DNA from: Spirometra erinaceieuropaei | Lineage: Eukaryota; Platyhelminthes; Cestoda; Diphyllobothriidea; Diphyllobothriidae | Direction: 5' to 3' | DNA: 64,000 nt | Assembly (NCBI GenBank): GCA_902702965.1 | Contig: CACRXP010000092.1 | Location: 744,387 to 808,386, forward strand | Shown here: positions 47,820-57,812 of the stretch, in pieces | Position numbering within the stretch: position 1 is the stretch's first letter | Layout: each line of letters starts with the position of its first letter | The notes under the pieces: model-generated | Seen by the model: the letters and a program-made list of their open reading frames with translations, nothing else | Database searches by the model: none | What the model was told of the DNA's origin: nothing | Position numbers and translations under genes: made by a program

Positions 47820-48625
47820 CCAGGGCAGTGTGGACAATAAATGCATAAATGAAAGACTGTCTCGCCGCGATCTTCTGATCTCTGCTGGCGATTAGAATGG
47901 TCAAATTGGACCTGGCGACCCCACAACCAGTCATCTTCTTGGCCGCTTTGTTCCCGATGTGAAAATGGTGAGAGATTGCTGAACTGCGCTGATCGAAACC
48001 GCCTGCTTGTCCTCAACACATGTTTCCAGCATCGCAAAAAACATCTACTGACCAGGTATTCAAACGACGGCCGTACAGCCAGTCAGATTGATTACATACT
48101 AGTCAGCTCAAGGTTCCGCAGCTGGGTTCACGATTGCAGATTGATGCGTGGCTCCGAGACTGGTAACGCCCATGGGTCGGACCATGTCCTCGTCCGTACA
48201 CGCATGAAAGTTCATCTCTCATCCGCGCAAAAAATGCCACGTCCCAGACGCCTTGATGTCGCAAATATCCGGCAAAGCAGCGCTGCGACAACATCGCAAG
48301 GATAACTCAGGCCATCCAAGAAAGATGACTGAGGTGGTTGGGGCATGTTCTTCGTCGTCCACCCCAGGAGCTCGGTGTTACTGCCCTCGATCCGGCACCG
48401 TTGCCTCATTGGAGGCGTCGAAGAGGGTGTCAACTCAAAACCCATCTCGACACAGTTCGCCAAGACATGGAGGTGGTTCTTGGACCTCTGGCATTCGGTC
48501 TCCGTCGTTGGCAAAGTGGGAGGGTTGAGCTGTCCAGATCTGCTGACGCGGATCGTCACGTGTGGAGAGGTACAGTTCGTGACATCATCGAGGCCGGCTA
48601 GGACTGGCATAATCGCAGCTGTATC
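47820..48625 (+). pseudogene. RTE-like LINE (family A), internally deleted
   Basis: Plus-strand copy joining the end of the APE-type endonuclease to the extreme C-terminus. The first part has RRDLLISAGD(stop)NGQIGPG, then NTCFQHRKKHLLTRYSNDGR, QIDYILVSSRFRSWVHD and GSDHVLVRTRMKVHLS (the D.N, SQIDYI and GSDH endonuclease signatures). At about 48,277-48,287 it jumps to CDNIARITQAIQER, then GHVLRRPPQELGVTALDPA and ends DIIEAG before a TAG at about 48,600. The whole reverse transcriptase is missing. Frame changes occur near 47,970, and one TGA lies at about 48,327. Confidence 0.85.
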
Positions 48626-48874
48626 ATGTAAAAGTACAAGCGAGAACTGTGGAGGCCTATGCACTGACTGTATTTTGAACCTCCTGGCATCGATTCCAAG
48701 TCCCTGGGTGAAGGACCCGCAAGTGGCCTATCAGGCCGATGCGTCATATGGCGTACAATGGCAATGTGGGCAGGATAGGTTGGGAGCTGCCGAGTCGAGT
48801 GCAGTGACGATTCTGCTAGTGTTCACCCCACTGGTGGAGGGGAGTTGGTAGTGCCGGATAAGTTAGAGTTGTCT

Positions 48875-49080
48875 GGTGTGTAAAGTATGCTTGCGGTGAA
48901 TTACACTGTTGTGGGTACGACTTTGACCACATAGGCAATGAGTGAGTGTATGTGGACAGTGAGGGCGGATGTATTTTAGGGCCTCTGGCACTGGTTCGCC
49001 AGTGTCTGGGCAGTGGACACGCAAGTGACCGCGTAAGGCAATGCCTGGTGTTAAGTTATAATTGCGGGGATTTCGATAGT
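48875..49080 (-). pseudogene. LINE (family B) zinc-finger tail remnant
   Basis: Minus strand reads GIALRGHLRVHCPDTGEPVP, then RPHCPHTLTH, a decayed pair of C2H2 fingers from the same LINE tail as at 12 kb. It lies just downstream of the family-A fragment in opposite orientation. Confidence 0.65.
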
Positions 49081-49562
49081 AGGAACGGTGGTTGACGCGA
49101 CTTCGGGAGTACTAATGTACTAATTCGTGCCACAAAAACGTCAAATAATGACTACGGCTTTTAGTAGCATGGGTGTATGGCCTACAATAAGACTAAAGTC
49201 AACCAGATCAGTTAAATAAGGTTCTGAGACTACGTCTAAGAGCAAGGGACTTTAAAAGGAATGTGAGACACATGAAAGCCAGGGTATGCTTAACGTGAAC
49301 ATTGACCGGAAATGAAACCACAGGAAATATTTCATTTAGGGAGTCCATATGCCGTCCTATTATACGGCGACAGCTTGAAAGTATCCGGACAGCTGCAAGT
49401 TTTTTGACATCGTACAGTAGGTGGGCCAACTCATGAAATGTCAGCGGAAATTTCGAAATGCGTTCTCGTTTCGAAAAGATTAATTAAGTAGGGTTGTAAA
49501 ACTTATCATCGTGCAGCATAAGTATATAATGATCCAGAAAACACACGGGAAATGCTGGGGGA

Positions 49563-49635
49563 CCCACTGACGAGCCGAACCCCTCGCAGCTGCGCCATGC
49601 AGCGGCAAAACATCGGCGAAACACGCGTGTATGGG
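49563..49635 (+). ncRNA. Hammerhead ribozyme, retrozyme copy 1
   Basis: Helix I CCCA/UGGG; CUGACGA (49,567-49,573); helix II GCCGA/UCGGC enclosing an extra GCUGC/GCAGC hairpin; GAAA (49,618-49,621); helix III CACGCGUG (CA/UG with a CGCG loop, or CAC/GUG); cleavage-site UA, cutting after 49,631. All conserved core bases are present. Confidence 0.88.
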
Positions 49636-49908
49636 CTTTTGGCTAGTACCTGTGCTGTTAGTATGGTGTCACCTTACCCTAGATTATACTACTAGCTGCC
49701 TGTAGGCAGTTAATGAATATTACGCGGTTACCCGCTGTGTCTGATGGACTTTGGCCCAAATATTCATGTATAAAATTCTCGGTCTGTGCCTATAGACCTT
49801 GAATATACTGATCTACTCCTACTTCGCACAAAATTTCTCCGGATATTAAAAAGTGACAATTTCTAAATTGGAGTATCTACCAGAAAACACACGGGGAATG
49901 CTGGGGGA

Positions 49909-49981
49909 CCCACTGACGAGCCGAACCCCTCGCAGCTGCGCCATGCAGCGGCAAAACATCGGCGAAACACGCGTGTATGGG
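49909..49981 (+). ncRNA. Hammerhead ribozyme, retrozyme copy 2
   Basis: Identical to copy 1 over all paired and core positions, exactly 346 nt downstream. Cleavage is predicted after 49,977, so the two cuts would release a 346-nt linear RNA with ends suited to circular ligation. Confidence 0.88.
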
Positions 49982-50899
49982 CTTTTGGCTAGTACCTGTG
50001 CTGTTAGTATGGTGTCACCTTACCCTAGATCCAGTTACCTTACTGTGTCGGCTCTTGATCGAATTTATCTCCGACTGTATGCAAGAACTATACTTTGCAA
50101 AAAATGATTACATAATTAGCATGCAATTTTCTCGTTGATTTTCGGTGCCCTTGAAAATCTAATTATATTTCACGGAAAACATGCATACCAATATTCATTC
50201 TTTTACGTAATCGGTAGAAAATCACGTCTTCTTTCAAATTTATACTCGAAAGAAGGGTATAATTCGGTTTCAAAAATTTCTAATTGTGAGATTTTTTAAT
50301 ACATTGAAATGGCCGTTCATAAAACGTCACGTATCTGCATTTACGAATGTGGCTTGTAAAAATAACAATAAGGCTCAAACCCACTGCTTAAGTTTATGAA
50401 CCCCATATGGTCTCCTCTTAATACCGTAGAGAAATGCATGTCTTTCCGTACACGGAAAACTAACGGCTTGTAGTTTTCAAACCCTGAATGCAAGTGTAAC
50501 AGCAGGTCGAATTCAAAAGTATTCGGAAATTAGAAAAGTTTTTTAAAACCGAATTATACTCGTCTATCGAGTATAAAATCGAAAAAAGGCGTGATTTTCT
50601 ACCGAAAACGTAAAAGAATGAATATTTTTTTGCATATTTTCCATGAAATAGAATTGAATTTCCAAGGGCATCAAAAATCAGTGGGATAATTGCATGCTAA
50701 TTAAGTAATCATTTTTTGCATGTTGCCGTAAAGAAGTTCATTCAAAAGCCGGCACCGTGAGGTAACTGGATCACTATAGAATTAGAATTTCGAAATTTCG
50801 GTTGGCATTTCATGAGTTAGCCCACCTACTGTAATTTCTGGAACCAGATAAAATGATGGCCCAATATAGCCGTTCAAAATAATCGCTCCTTTGAGCAGT

Positions 50900-51085
50900 A
50901 GGTGATATGTAACAGTTAGACCGCTGTGAACGCCAATGTCCACCGCGTGCTCGTAGTGTGATGAGCGCAGGGACTGTGACTTGCGCGCAAATTAGTTTAT
51001 AGTAATAGGAGATTTGCGCCGCACTTGCTACACTCTCTCCTCCCTCAAGCACTTGCGCGCGGTGGCAGAACAGAGTCAGGCGAAA
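50900..51085 (-). repeat. R1 dispersed repeat, copy 6
   Basis: Reverse orientation: GCAGGGACTGTGACTTGCGC, TTTATAGTAATAGGAGA, CACTCTCTCCTCCCTCAAGC. Confidence 0.65.
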
Positions 51086-51404
51086 TTAGGGACAGTGGCC
51101 GACAGGGTTGGAAAACTCGTCTTCGCCAACCGAACACCACCTTCTCCATGCAGAATGAGCCAGGCTCTCATGAGGGCGCTTAAGATCACACCTAAGCAGG
51201 GTGGGGGCTGCCAGAGAGATCAAACTGAGGAGGAGTCAGTGGGCCTGACCCCTCAGCCCCTGAGAAGAGGACTGATCTACTCTGTCGGCTGGCCGACTTG
51301 CAAGCCACGACTTTGGGTGCGTCAAATTTATTACAGGGAGACATACACTACCGAGATGCCTCGAAGAAGAATGAGTCCTTTGGGAAAATGGATGAACTTT
51401 ACTT

Positions 51405-51446
51405 CGTAAATTTTCGAGTCTGGTTCCCCAGCTCGTCTTCAGACGT
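51405..51446 (-). ncRNA. Hammerhead ribozyme motif (PLE class 3)
   Basis: Minus strand: helix I CGU/ACG, CUGAAGA (N7 is A), strong helix II GAG-CUGG/CCAG-A-CUC with loop GGAA, GAAA, AU, cleavage-site UU. Helix III is reduced to two unpaired bases. It lies just 3' of the GIY-YIG fragment on the same strand. Confidence 0.75.
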
Positions 51447-51525
51447 GTAGTAAGAGTGAATAAACAGTAAACATGTTTAAACATGTCCAAAAAATCGATA
51501 TTGCTTTCTCATGGCTGAGGATAGG

Positions 51526-52060
51526 TCAATGCCGTTGGCTGATGCCACGTTTTGATTGGCTATTACTTTTCCATGTTTCTTTGAGGTTTGTGTACATAGC
51601 GTCAAGATCAATGCGTCGATTGCTGCATGAATCATCAGAGTGAATGACCTCTAGGAATTCTCGGCCTTTCTTATGTGGGCATGAACCGACAGTGCGTGTT
51701 TTATCCCAAGCGAATATATGCCCGGTTTTAAGAGTGTGCATGGCGACTTGGGATAAGTGGTCCCGCCTCTTCACTGACAATTGGTGTTCATGTAGACGTG
51801 CAGAAGCGGATTTTCCGCTTTGACCACAATATGCTGCACTACAAGTGTCACATGAACTCTTATAGACTACTTCTTTTTTATCCAATTAGCCAACTCTACC
51901 CTTAGAGTGTATAAGCTGGTTGCGTAGCCTGGTCGTCGGTTTGTGAGCCACTTGTATTTGGTGCTTCCTCAGGTGTCTTTCAACGAGTTCAGACACATTT
52001 TTAATGTAGGCAAGCGTTCTCCAATGTTTTGGTTTTGACGTCTGAGATGTTGACATGTGT
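51526..52060 (-). pseudogene. Penelope-like linker and GIY-YIG domain
   Basis: Minus strand, one frame with a single stop. Upstream part: KHWRTLAYIKNVSELVERHL, then HKPTTRLRNQLIHSKGRVG (linker). A TAA follows at about 51,886-51,888, then KKEVVYKSSCDTCSAAYCGQ with a variant GIY-YIG core (VVYK ... YCGQSG), LHEHQLSVKRRDHLSQVAMH, and IDLDAMYTNLKETW near the end (stop 51,526). Third PLE lineage, paired with a class 3 hammerhead. Confidence 0.85.
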
Positions 52061-54559
52061 GCATGGAATCACCAGTCTCAGAATCACTCGTTCTTGCCTC
52101 TCCCGTGCTTAAGTCAACCATCGGAGCACGTCAGCCATCTGATGTTGTGATTTCACGCAGGCGCTGGTGGGACGTGAGGCCTAATCCTAGGTGTGCCACG
52201 AAACCCCAGTATACGGCAATGGTTATTTGAGGCGCGGACTCGATGCAGGAGGATTTACACTCGCCATGGATCAATCTGGCCCCCGGTTTTGTTACCACGC
52301 AGGCCATTGTCGGGGATGAAATATCCCATACAAACAGTATGTCCGTAATCAACTGAGTCCTGCGTTGGAGTTAAACATTCTGCAAGGATTTTTCTTCTCC
52401 AAGCAAAACCCATCATTTCCTGTAGAACTTTCCGTGGACTGAAAGCGTTGAGTGTTAGCCAAGTCGAGACCGTCAAAGCCAACTGCATTCTCTTGTACCG
52501 GGTGACGAGAATGTATGCTCTCAATATGACCGCACTAGAGGCCCGCAGAAACTCAATAGCTGGAGAACGTAGTCAGCGGACAACAGCATAACCAAGGTCT
52601 ATTTACCCACTAAATGCTTTTCGACCTGCTAAAAGATGTGCTGGAGTCTCAGTGTTCCGGCAAATTTGACTCTGGGAACGATTTCGGTTCAAACTCGTGT
52701 CACCTACATGAACAAATTGGTTTCTAGTGGTCGACCGGATCAAATCATTTCTAAAGAACTTCGCGTGGGTTCTGACACTGCCAACAGACATTTCCAGAGC
52801 GCTTGGTTGAATCGGATCAAGCGGGGCAAACAGGAACACAGATCGCACATAGCCCAAAAACGGCCAACCTCTACTCTGATGCAACTTTGACTTCAACTTG
52901 GGGTCGAAACAGAGCGCAAAGCTTACATCAACACATTCGCCGAAGCATCCATGGTGGGATATCTGCTAAAGCAGTGAGCATCATATCCACTGCTTTTCAG
53001 TCTATAAAGATTCTTGGGGTATTCGTCTTCATGCTCGTTTTGCAGGATATCGCGTTTGCTTTACAGTGTAAAGAATGGCTGTCCGTCCGCGACGGAATTA
53101 TGCAGAATCGAAAAAAACATGTTGGATACTTCATTGATACATATTACAGAGATGAATTACTTGAGTAGTATTAACTGGAAAAGTAGAATGCGCCCATTCT
53201 ACTAAAAGGGCAAGCATGAAGTAACTGGGTTAGGAAACCTAGAGCAGACATGAAAACTCACTATATTAGAGTTTTGTCCACACTTTAACCCCAAACCGAA
53301 GCCGCCAAAGCCACACTTAAATTTCGTGTACTACGGCGAAGGACAGAAAACGTGTGCTTGCGTTCTTCGCCCCCTCCCCACCACCGCCTCCTTCAGTAGG
53401 GTGGGGGGGGGAGTGTGAAGGTAAAGCAGGCTACGTGCTTCGCATATGCTCTACGGGAAGGCGCAAAACGCAAGCAAAACAGACAATTGGACGTGCACAT
53501 ATTCTCCACCCCCTATTCCCATTTTGTTACCCAGAAACACTGTCGTCCAGCCCCCCCCCTCCCCACCCTCTGCAAGTTTTCACCCTTGCACGTGCAGGAC
53601 CCAGCTCCACCCCGCTTTTTGGTATGGCGGGAGTCCAAGAGAAATATTGACGGTGGGGAGAGCTGAAGAGCCGGCAGTCGAGAGTGAACGAGACAAGTCG
53701 AGGTAAGAACGACTCGTTGTGTGCCGAGGGGGGGGGTTTGGAAGTGCAAGGTAAAAGTGAGCGGGGGGAGGGGGCGGAGACAGTGGGGCTTTTAAGTTGC
53801 AAAAGGGTCTGTGCGCCTATGCATGCATGGCAATTCGCATGCCTGTTATCCAGTTTTACTCGAGTTTGCGCTGATTATTGTGAAACAGTAGAGGAACGCG
53901 CAATCGCTTAGCCATGCATCAGCTCTCTCTCTTTCATGCGGGTAGAACTGCCCGCTACCAACCGACTCTAGCATGGTCCGCCAGAGATATGGGTAATCGA
54001 GCTCATGCAGACGTCTAATGAGGCCATCGTGCCCCCGAAAACTGGCCACTATGGATATGCGTTAGACCAGGACGGGAGTCAGATTGGAGCAGGGCGCGAA
54101 GTCGGCGCACGCCATAAGTACTCTCAAACATGGAGAGAGGGTGTTTTGGCACGCCTAGACGTGGGATTAACGCCTCGGCAGCCCCTACGCTAAACCCCAG
54201 AGTCAGACAGTCGATTGGAACACGAGGGAGGGAAGAGCGAGAGAGAATGTATCCGAAACCGGGGATTTCATCCACACGATACTTTATTGTACTTGTCACT
54301 GTCATAAATGTAGTGTGTTTAACTCGCATGACGCGCTACAAGTTGTGGCTTGAACGGCTGTAAACTGAGGGGACAACTCGGTATTCTCGGGACGGAAAGT
54401 CATGCTCAGTGGCTGTTCGTCAGCGTGACTTCTCCGGAACTCCCACTCAGGTGCAATCCGAGTAGTCTTCATGAGAGCCTGGTAAATTTTGCGGGACCAA
54501 GTCGTGTGTGGCACGCGTAGACGGCCTTAATAACCCTATTAACAACTGCATCAGGCCTC

Positions 54560-54745
54560 GCCTTCGGTCATCCTGACTCTGTCTTGCCACCGAACGAAGG
54601 AGGGTGGGGGAGGAAAGAGTGTGGCAGATACAGCCCAGGTCTTCATCATTGCAGACTAATCTGCGTGCAAGTCACCGTCCTCTGTCCACCATGCTGTGCA
54701 GCAGACGACGGACATCATCATCATTGTCGAAGGTCGAACTGTCGT
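54560..54745 (+). repeat. R1 dispersed repeat, copy 7
   Basis: Forward orientation: CTGACTCTGTCTTGCCACCG, GTGCAAGTCACCGTCC, ACGGACATCATCATC, AAGGTCGAACTGTCG. Confidence 0.65.
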
Positions 54746-55099
54746 AATTGAGGTCGTGATGAGTGCACACATTTCTGATGGCCAGTAAACCAAAATGAAG
54801 TGTGGATTCACGGGCTGTGTCTTAATGGGCCTTCATGACTTGAATCTACCTGAATTTCTGAATGGGCTTTAAAATTTAATATGGTGCAGTGAATTTTTTT
54901 CGACGCGAAAGGCTTCCCACAGGGTGTTTGACTAAAACGTCCTCCTCCTCCTTCTCCATTTCCGTCCCTAATGTCTAGCCGAGACCGTCAATCTTTTGTG
55001 AAAGGTCTATTTGGACGAAACCTGCCAAAATTGTCCGCTTCGGAATTGTCATTCTTCTGCCAGAAATATGCTGAACTTCTCCCTTTTGCCGTTTTTCAG

Positions 55100-55226
55100 C
55101 CGAACTTGGCGACCACGAGGATGAGGAGGAACGGAAGGTCATCTCCCATCTTGAGAAGTTGCGTCTCAATAAACTATTCTCTCCAGCTTTCGTTTCCAAA
55201 GTCATGGACCTCCACAGTAACCTGAC
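55100..55226 (+). CDS. FERM-domain gene, exon d (F2 lobe)
   Basis: 127-base exon, phase 1 to 2. It starts after TTTTGCCGTTTTTCAG and ends CTGAC before GTAGGT; reading through would hit TAG at once. CC plus the preceding G makes Ala, so the protein continues AELGDHEDEEERKVI, then LEKLRLNKLFSPAFVSKVMD and LHSNLT. AELGD is a near-invariant FERM F2 motif. The acidic and basic stretch after it replaces the usual insert before the next helix. Confidence 0.92.
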
Positions 55227-56214
55227 GTAGGTTTCAATCTACTTTAAACCAACCCACTCTCCCTGACTGTGATTTCTCTTCAGCTGGCAGCTTCGGTCGG
55301 ACACGGAATATGCCCTTCCTCTCTGCTACACATGGCCTTGCGTTAGATTCCAGGAGGTTTTTATTCCTATTCCCCAACCCTAATATAAGTTCTAACCCTA
55401 ACACTAAACCGCATAGCACTGACAGTTCCAATCCTAAATTGAACTCTCACCCTTCTGGATTTTACAGCAAGGCTAGCTGTAATATGGGCGTTCTTATTTC
55501 CGTGCCCAACCGCATTTTCCTTTTCTTGCATCCAGTGACAATTTATGTATATGGGAAGCAGCGCAGTGACGTCACTAGCTCTCTCAAGGCAAAGCGCATT
55601 CGGCCTTCAGGGATGTTGTCAGAAATTGGAAAATATGACCGACCAAAAACCTCTAGGGGAGCATTAACCAGGCAGTTTTGTAAACTCCTGGAGGACACTG
55701 ATAGGCGTTCGGCGGAGGTCTATATGATGACAAATAGTCGACTTTGAACTGCGTGTTTTGTCCGGAGGTTAGATTGTTGTCGCCAGACGTTTCCCTGCAG
55801 ACGCGACAGACATCTTGATCTAAGGTACTTTTGCAAGCATTTGTTAAAAGGTTGGAATAGGCGGTCGATTACTCTGGCCGGCAGAACCAAAGTTCTGCCA
55901 ACAGGCAGTCATTAGCACGCAAATGTTGATTGGTTAATCGTAGCTCCTGGCACGGCTACCGGTCAAAAGCTCAAACACTTCTTTTGTCTCTTCGTGGCGC
56001 AGCTTCATGAAACTCGCCTTAAAAACGGGTCCCTCGGCGTGCAATATATGCTTTCTGGCAGTTTTCGATGTCACGTCCATTAGCAGAACCTTCGCAGTCA
56101 CGGCACAGAGTCGGCAAAAGGCATGTCTAGATTTTATAATTCTGGGCGCATGGCAAATCAATTTATAAGGTATATATATATGAATTTGAAAACAGGCATC
56201 CCAAGAATCATAAT

Positions 56215-56425
56215 TCGAAAGAAATAAGCTCTTTGGGAAAGATTAACAAGGTTTATTGTAAATTTTCGATCTTGGTTCCCCAAGTCGTCTTCAGACGTGG
56301 AATAAGTGTGCAAAACAGTCGACATTTAAACATGTCGAAAAATCGATTTTGCCTTGTCATTCCTGCTGGTGTCTTGTTCTGATTGGCTAATGCCTTTTCT
56401 ACTTTTCCTTGAGGCTGTTGTACAC
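56215..56425 (-). mobile_element. Penelope-like 3' end (same family as 51.5 kb)
   Basis: Minus-strand sequence alignable with 51,385-51,600: shared GTCTGAAGACG, ACATGTCGAAAAATCGAT and GATTGGCTA blocks. It is only the 3' end, without coding sequence. Confidence 0.75.
56257..56298 (-). ncRNA. Hammerhead ribozyme motif (PLE class 3)
   Basis: Minus strand: helix I GU/AC, CUGAAGA, helix II GA-CUUGG/CCAAG-A-UC with loop GGAA, GAAA, AU, UU. Relative to 51.4 kb the stem changes on both sides and keeps pairing. Confidence 0.75.
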
Positions 56426-56429
56426 CGTA

Positions 56430-56450
56430 AATATATATATATATATATAT
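56430..56450. repeat. (TA)n microsatellite at a PLE terminus
   Basis: About ten AT units separating two PLE 3' ends of the same orientation. Confidence 0.9.
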
Positions 56451-56451
56451 G

Positions 56452-57115
56452 AGAAAGTGAAGGCTCTTCGGAATATTGAGTTGTACTCGTAAATTTTCAA
56501 GCCGGTGACACCGACCCGTCGTCAGACGAAATGAACAGAGGGAAAGTGAGGTCGGCAGACTAGGTCGGCTGGCGCGACAGGACAGACAACGACAAACAGA
56601 CAGCTGATGGGTGAGAGGGGTGGGCACCTAGTTGTGGTACGCCATGGGGCAGGGGAAGAGAAGGAAGAACCGTTAGGGCTCTCAGTGTTGGAGGCGGTGA
56701 AAACGTGGGGGGGGGGAGGGGGGTGGGGATTGCGAGTCAGTGGGAATGCGGGTGGCTGGTCATTGATGCGGGCGGCTGGTCACTGATGCGGGATGAGGTC
56801 GGGGGGCAATGCGCCGGCGTTGGAGGTGTTAGGGGGGTTTAGGTTGTTGTTCACCGTGTCGCAAGGGGGAGCGGAAAGGCGAAACAGCATACGTCTATGC
56901 GGCCGAGTGGGGGTTAGCAAATGTTGAGGTGTGGGAACAAGACAGTGAGCGTGTACGTAAGCCCTCGTAATGAGCGTCTAAATCGACGTGGCGGTTGATG
57001 CTGGTCGTGCCAGAATGCCAAGCTTCGAGGAATTCTCGCGCCTGTCTGGTGTTAGCCTTTGCGATCACTTCAGTGTCATCCCAATTGAAGCGGTGATCAT
57101 GCTCAATGGCGTGCG
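56452..57115 (-). pseudogene. Penelope-like GIY-YIG tail with hammerhead
   Basis: Minus strand: AHAIEHDHRFNWDDTEVIAK, then ANTRQAREFLEAWHSGTTSI and NRHVDLDAHYEGLR (57,115 down to about 56,945), the C-terminal part of a PLE endonuclease. A G-rich 3' UTR and a class 3 hammerhead follow. At about 57,115 it is joined head to head to a plus-strand RT fragment. Confidence 0.8.
56487..56529 (-). ncRNA. Hammerhead ribozyme motif (PLE class 3)
   Basis: Minus strand: helix I UCGU/ACGA, CUGACGA, helix II GUCGGU/ACCGGC with wobble pairs at its base, GAAA, AU, UU. It carries a completely different helix II sequence from the other two class 3 copies but the same architecture. Confidence 0.75.
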
Positions 57116-57326
57116 CAAACACGAGGGACAAAAAGCAAGCCGCGACTATCAAGAAGAAAGTGAATGAGCTTGCCCGATTGAAGGTCATAAGCCCCGATGA
57201 CAGCAGATCTATGACCCTCAATGACCCCCGTATCGCACGTGCGTACGGCCTTCCGAAGGTGCACAAGACAGATGCGCCGCTGAGGATCATTGTGCCACTT
57301 ATTGGATCCCCTACTTACAACCTTGC
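57115..57326 (+). pseudogene. Penelope-like reverse transcriptase fragment
   Basis: Plus strand up to the gap: KKVNELARLKVISPDD, then NDPRIARAYGLPKVHKTDAP and LRIIVPLIGSPTYNLA. YGLPKVHK and the RPIVS-like strand are diagnostic of the N-terminal part of Penelope reverse transcriptase. It is the only RT piece of a PLE in the window, and it runs into the unsequenced gap. Confidence 0.85.
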
Positions 57327-57387
57327 NNNNNNNNNNNNNNNNNNNNNNNNNNNNNNNNNNNNNNNNNNNNNNNNNNNNNNNNNNNNN
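57327..57387. other. Assembly gap (61 N)
   Basis: Sixty-one N. The left flank is PLE RT. The right flank is not recognisably its continuation, so the true gap may be longer than drawn. Confidence 0.99.
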
Positions 57388-57812
57388 ATGCCCAGCTAGT
57401 TGGAATGGCAAATTATTCCTACATCGAAGGAATTGTTTGCACAACGCCAAAGTGTCGAATGAATTCGACTTTTTAAGCTTGCGGTAGAATACCGGGTCAT
57501 AATTTGTCTGATACTTCTAGATAAAATGATATGACGACGTAGGAAAACTATGGGAATGCAAGATTGCCCAAAACGGCTACTTCCTTTAAGCGTTTATTAT
57601 AATTAACTTTCGAAAGATAGAAATTTTTCGAATCCGTTTCAATGGTACTATATGCATCCTGTATGGCATAAACGTAGGACTGTGTGGGGAGGGGGGTTGG
57701 GGAACGAACGATAATTTTATTTTGCTGAGGTTTCAGATCTACACTCGAAAGTGTTATCAGGTTCATCAGAAAAGGTATTCCAGGGTGGTTATACAGTTGT
57801 TACAGAAGCACA

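Larger units (their letters stand above)
49538..50027 (+). mobile_element. Retrozyme-like element with two hammerheads
   Basis: A 490 bp non-coding insertion flanked by 7 bp duplications GATCCAG (49,531-49,537 and 50,028-50,034). Elements C, H and J carry the same site once, uninterrupted. The insertion is one and a half copies of a 346-nt unit: its terminal direct repeats (49,538-49,681 and 49,884-50,027; 151 bp including flanking matches at 49,534-49,684 and 49,880-50,030) differ at one position only. Each repeat holds a complete hammerhead ribozyme. The 195-base centre has no ORF. This matches animal retrozymes, small elements thought to spread through self-cleaved circular RNA copied by a helper reverse transcriptase. 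The PLEs here are obvious helper candidates (inference). Confidence 0.88.
49413..50833. mobile_element. Palindromic Tc1-related element I (family 1), interrupted
   Basis: Ends TACAGTAGGTGGGCCAACTC and GAGTTAGCCCACCTACTGTA. Without the 497 bases contributed by the inserted element and its target duplication, it is about 924 bp, in line with the family. The insertion lies in the left arm at the conserved GATCCAG. Confidence 0.9.
39290..55099 (+). other. 15.8 kb repeat-filled intron of the FERM gene
   Basis: Holds palindromic elements H and I, the retrozyme-like insertion, three R1 copies, LINE fragments, PLE pieces and telomere-like DNA. Stretches with nothing recognised include 39.3-40.3, 41.95-42.95, 43.8-46.5 (except a tRNA-like patch), 46.7-47.8 and 52.07-54.55 kb. 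Low-complexity C/G runs lie at 53,370-53,770. Confidence 0.8.

Noticed and set aside
49534..50030. Miniature LTR retrotransposon (TRIM)
   Set aside because: Repeats lack TG..CA ends and a primer-binding site, while each repeat has a complete hammerhead with 346-nt periodicity, which fits a retrozyme better.
53354..53802. Five overlapping Pro/Ser-rich frames on both strands
   Set aside because: Caused by C and G runs suppressing stops; no domain and no splice context.
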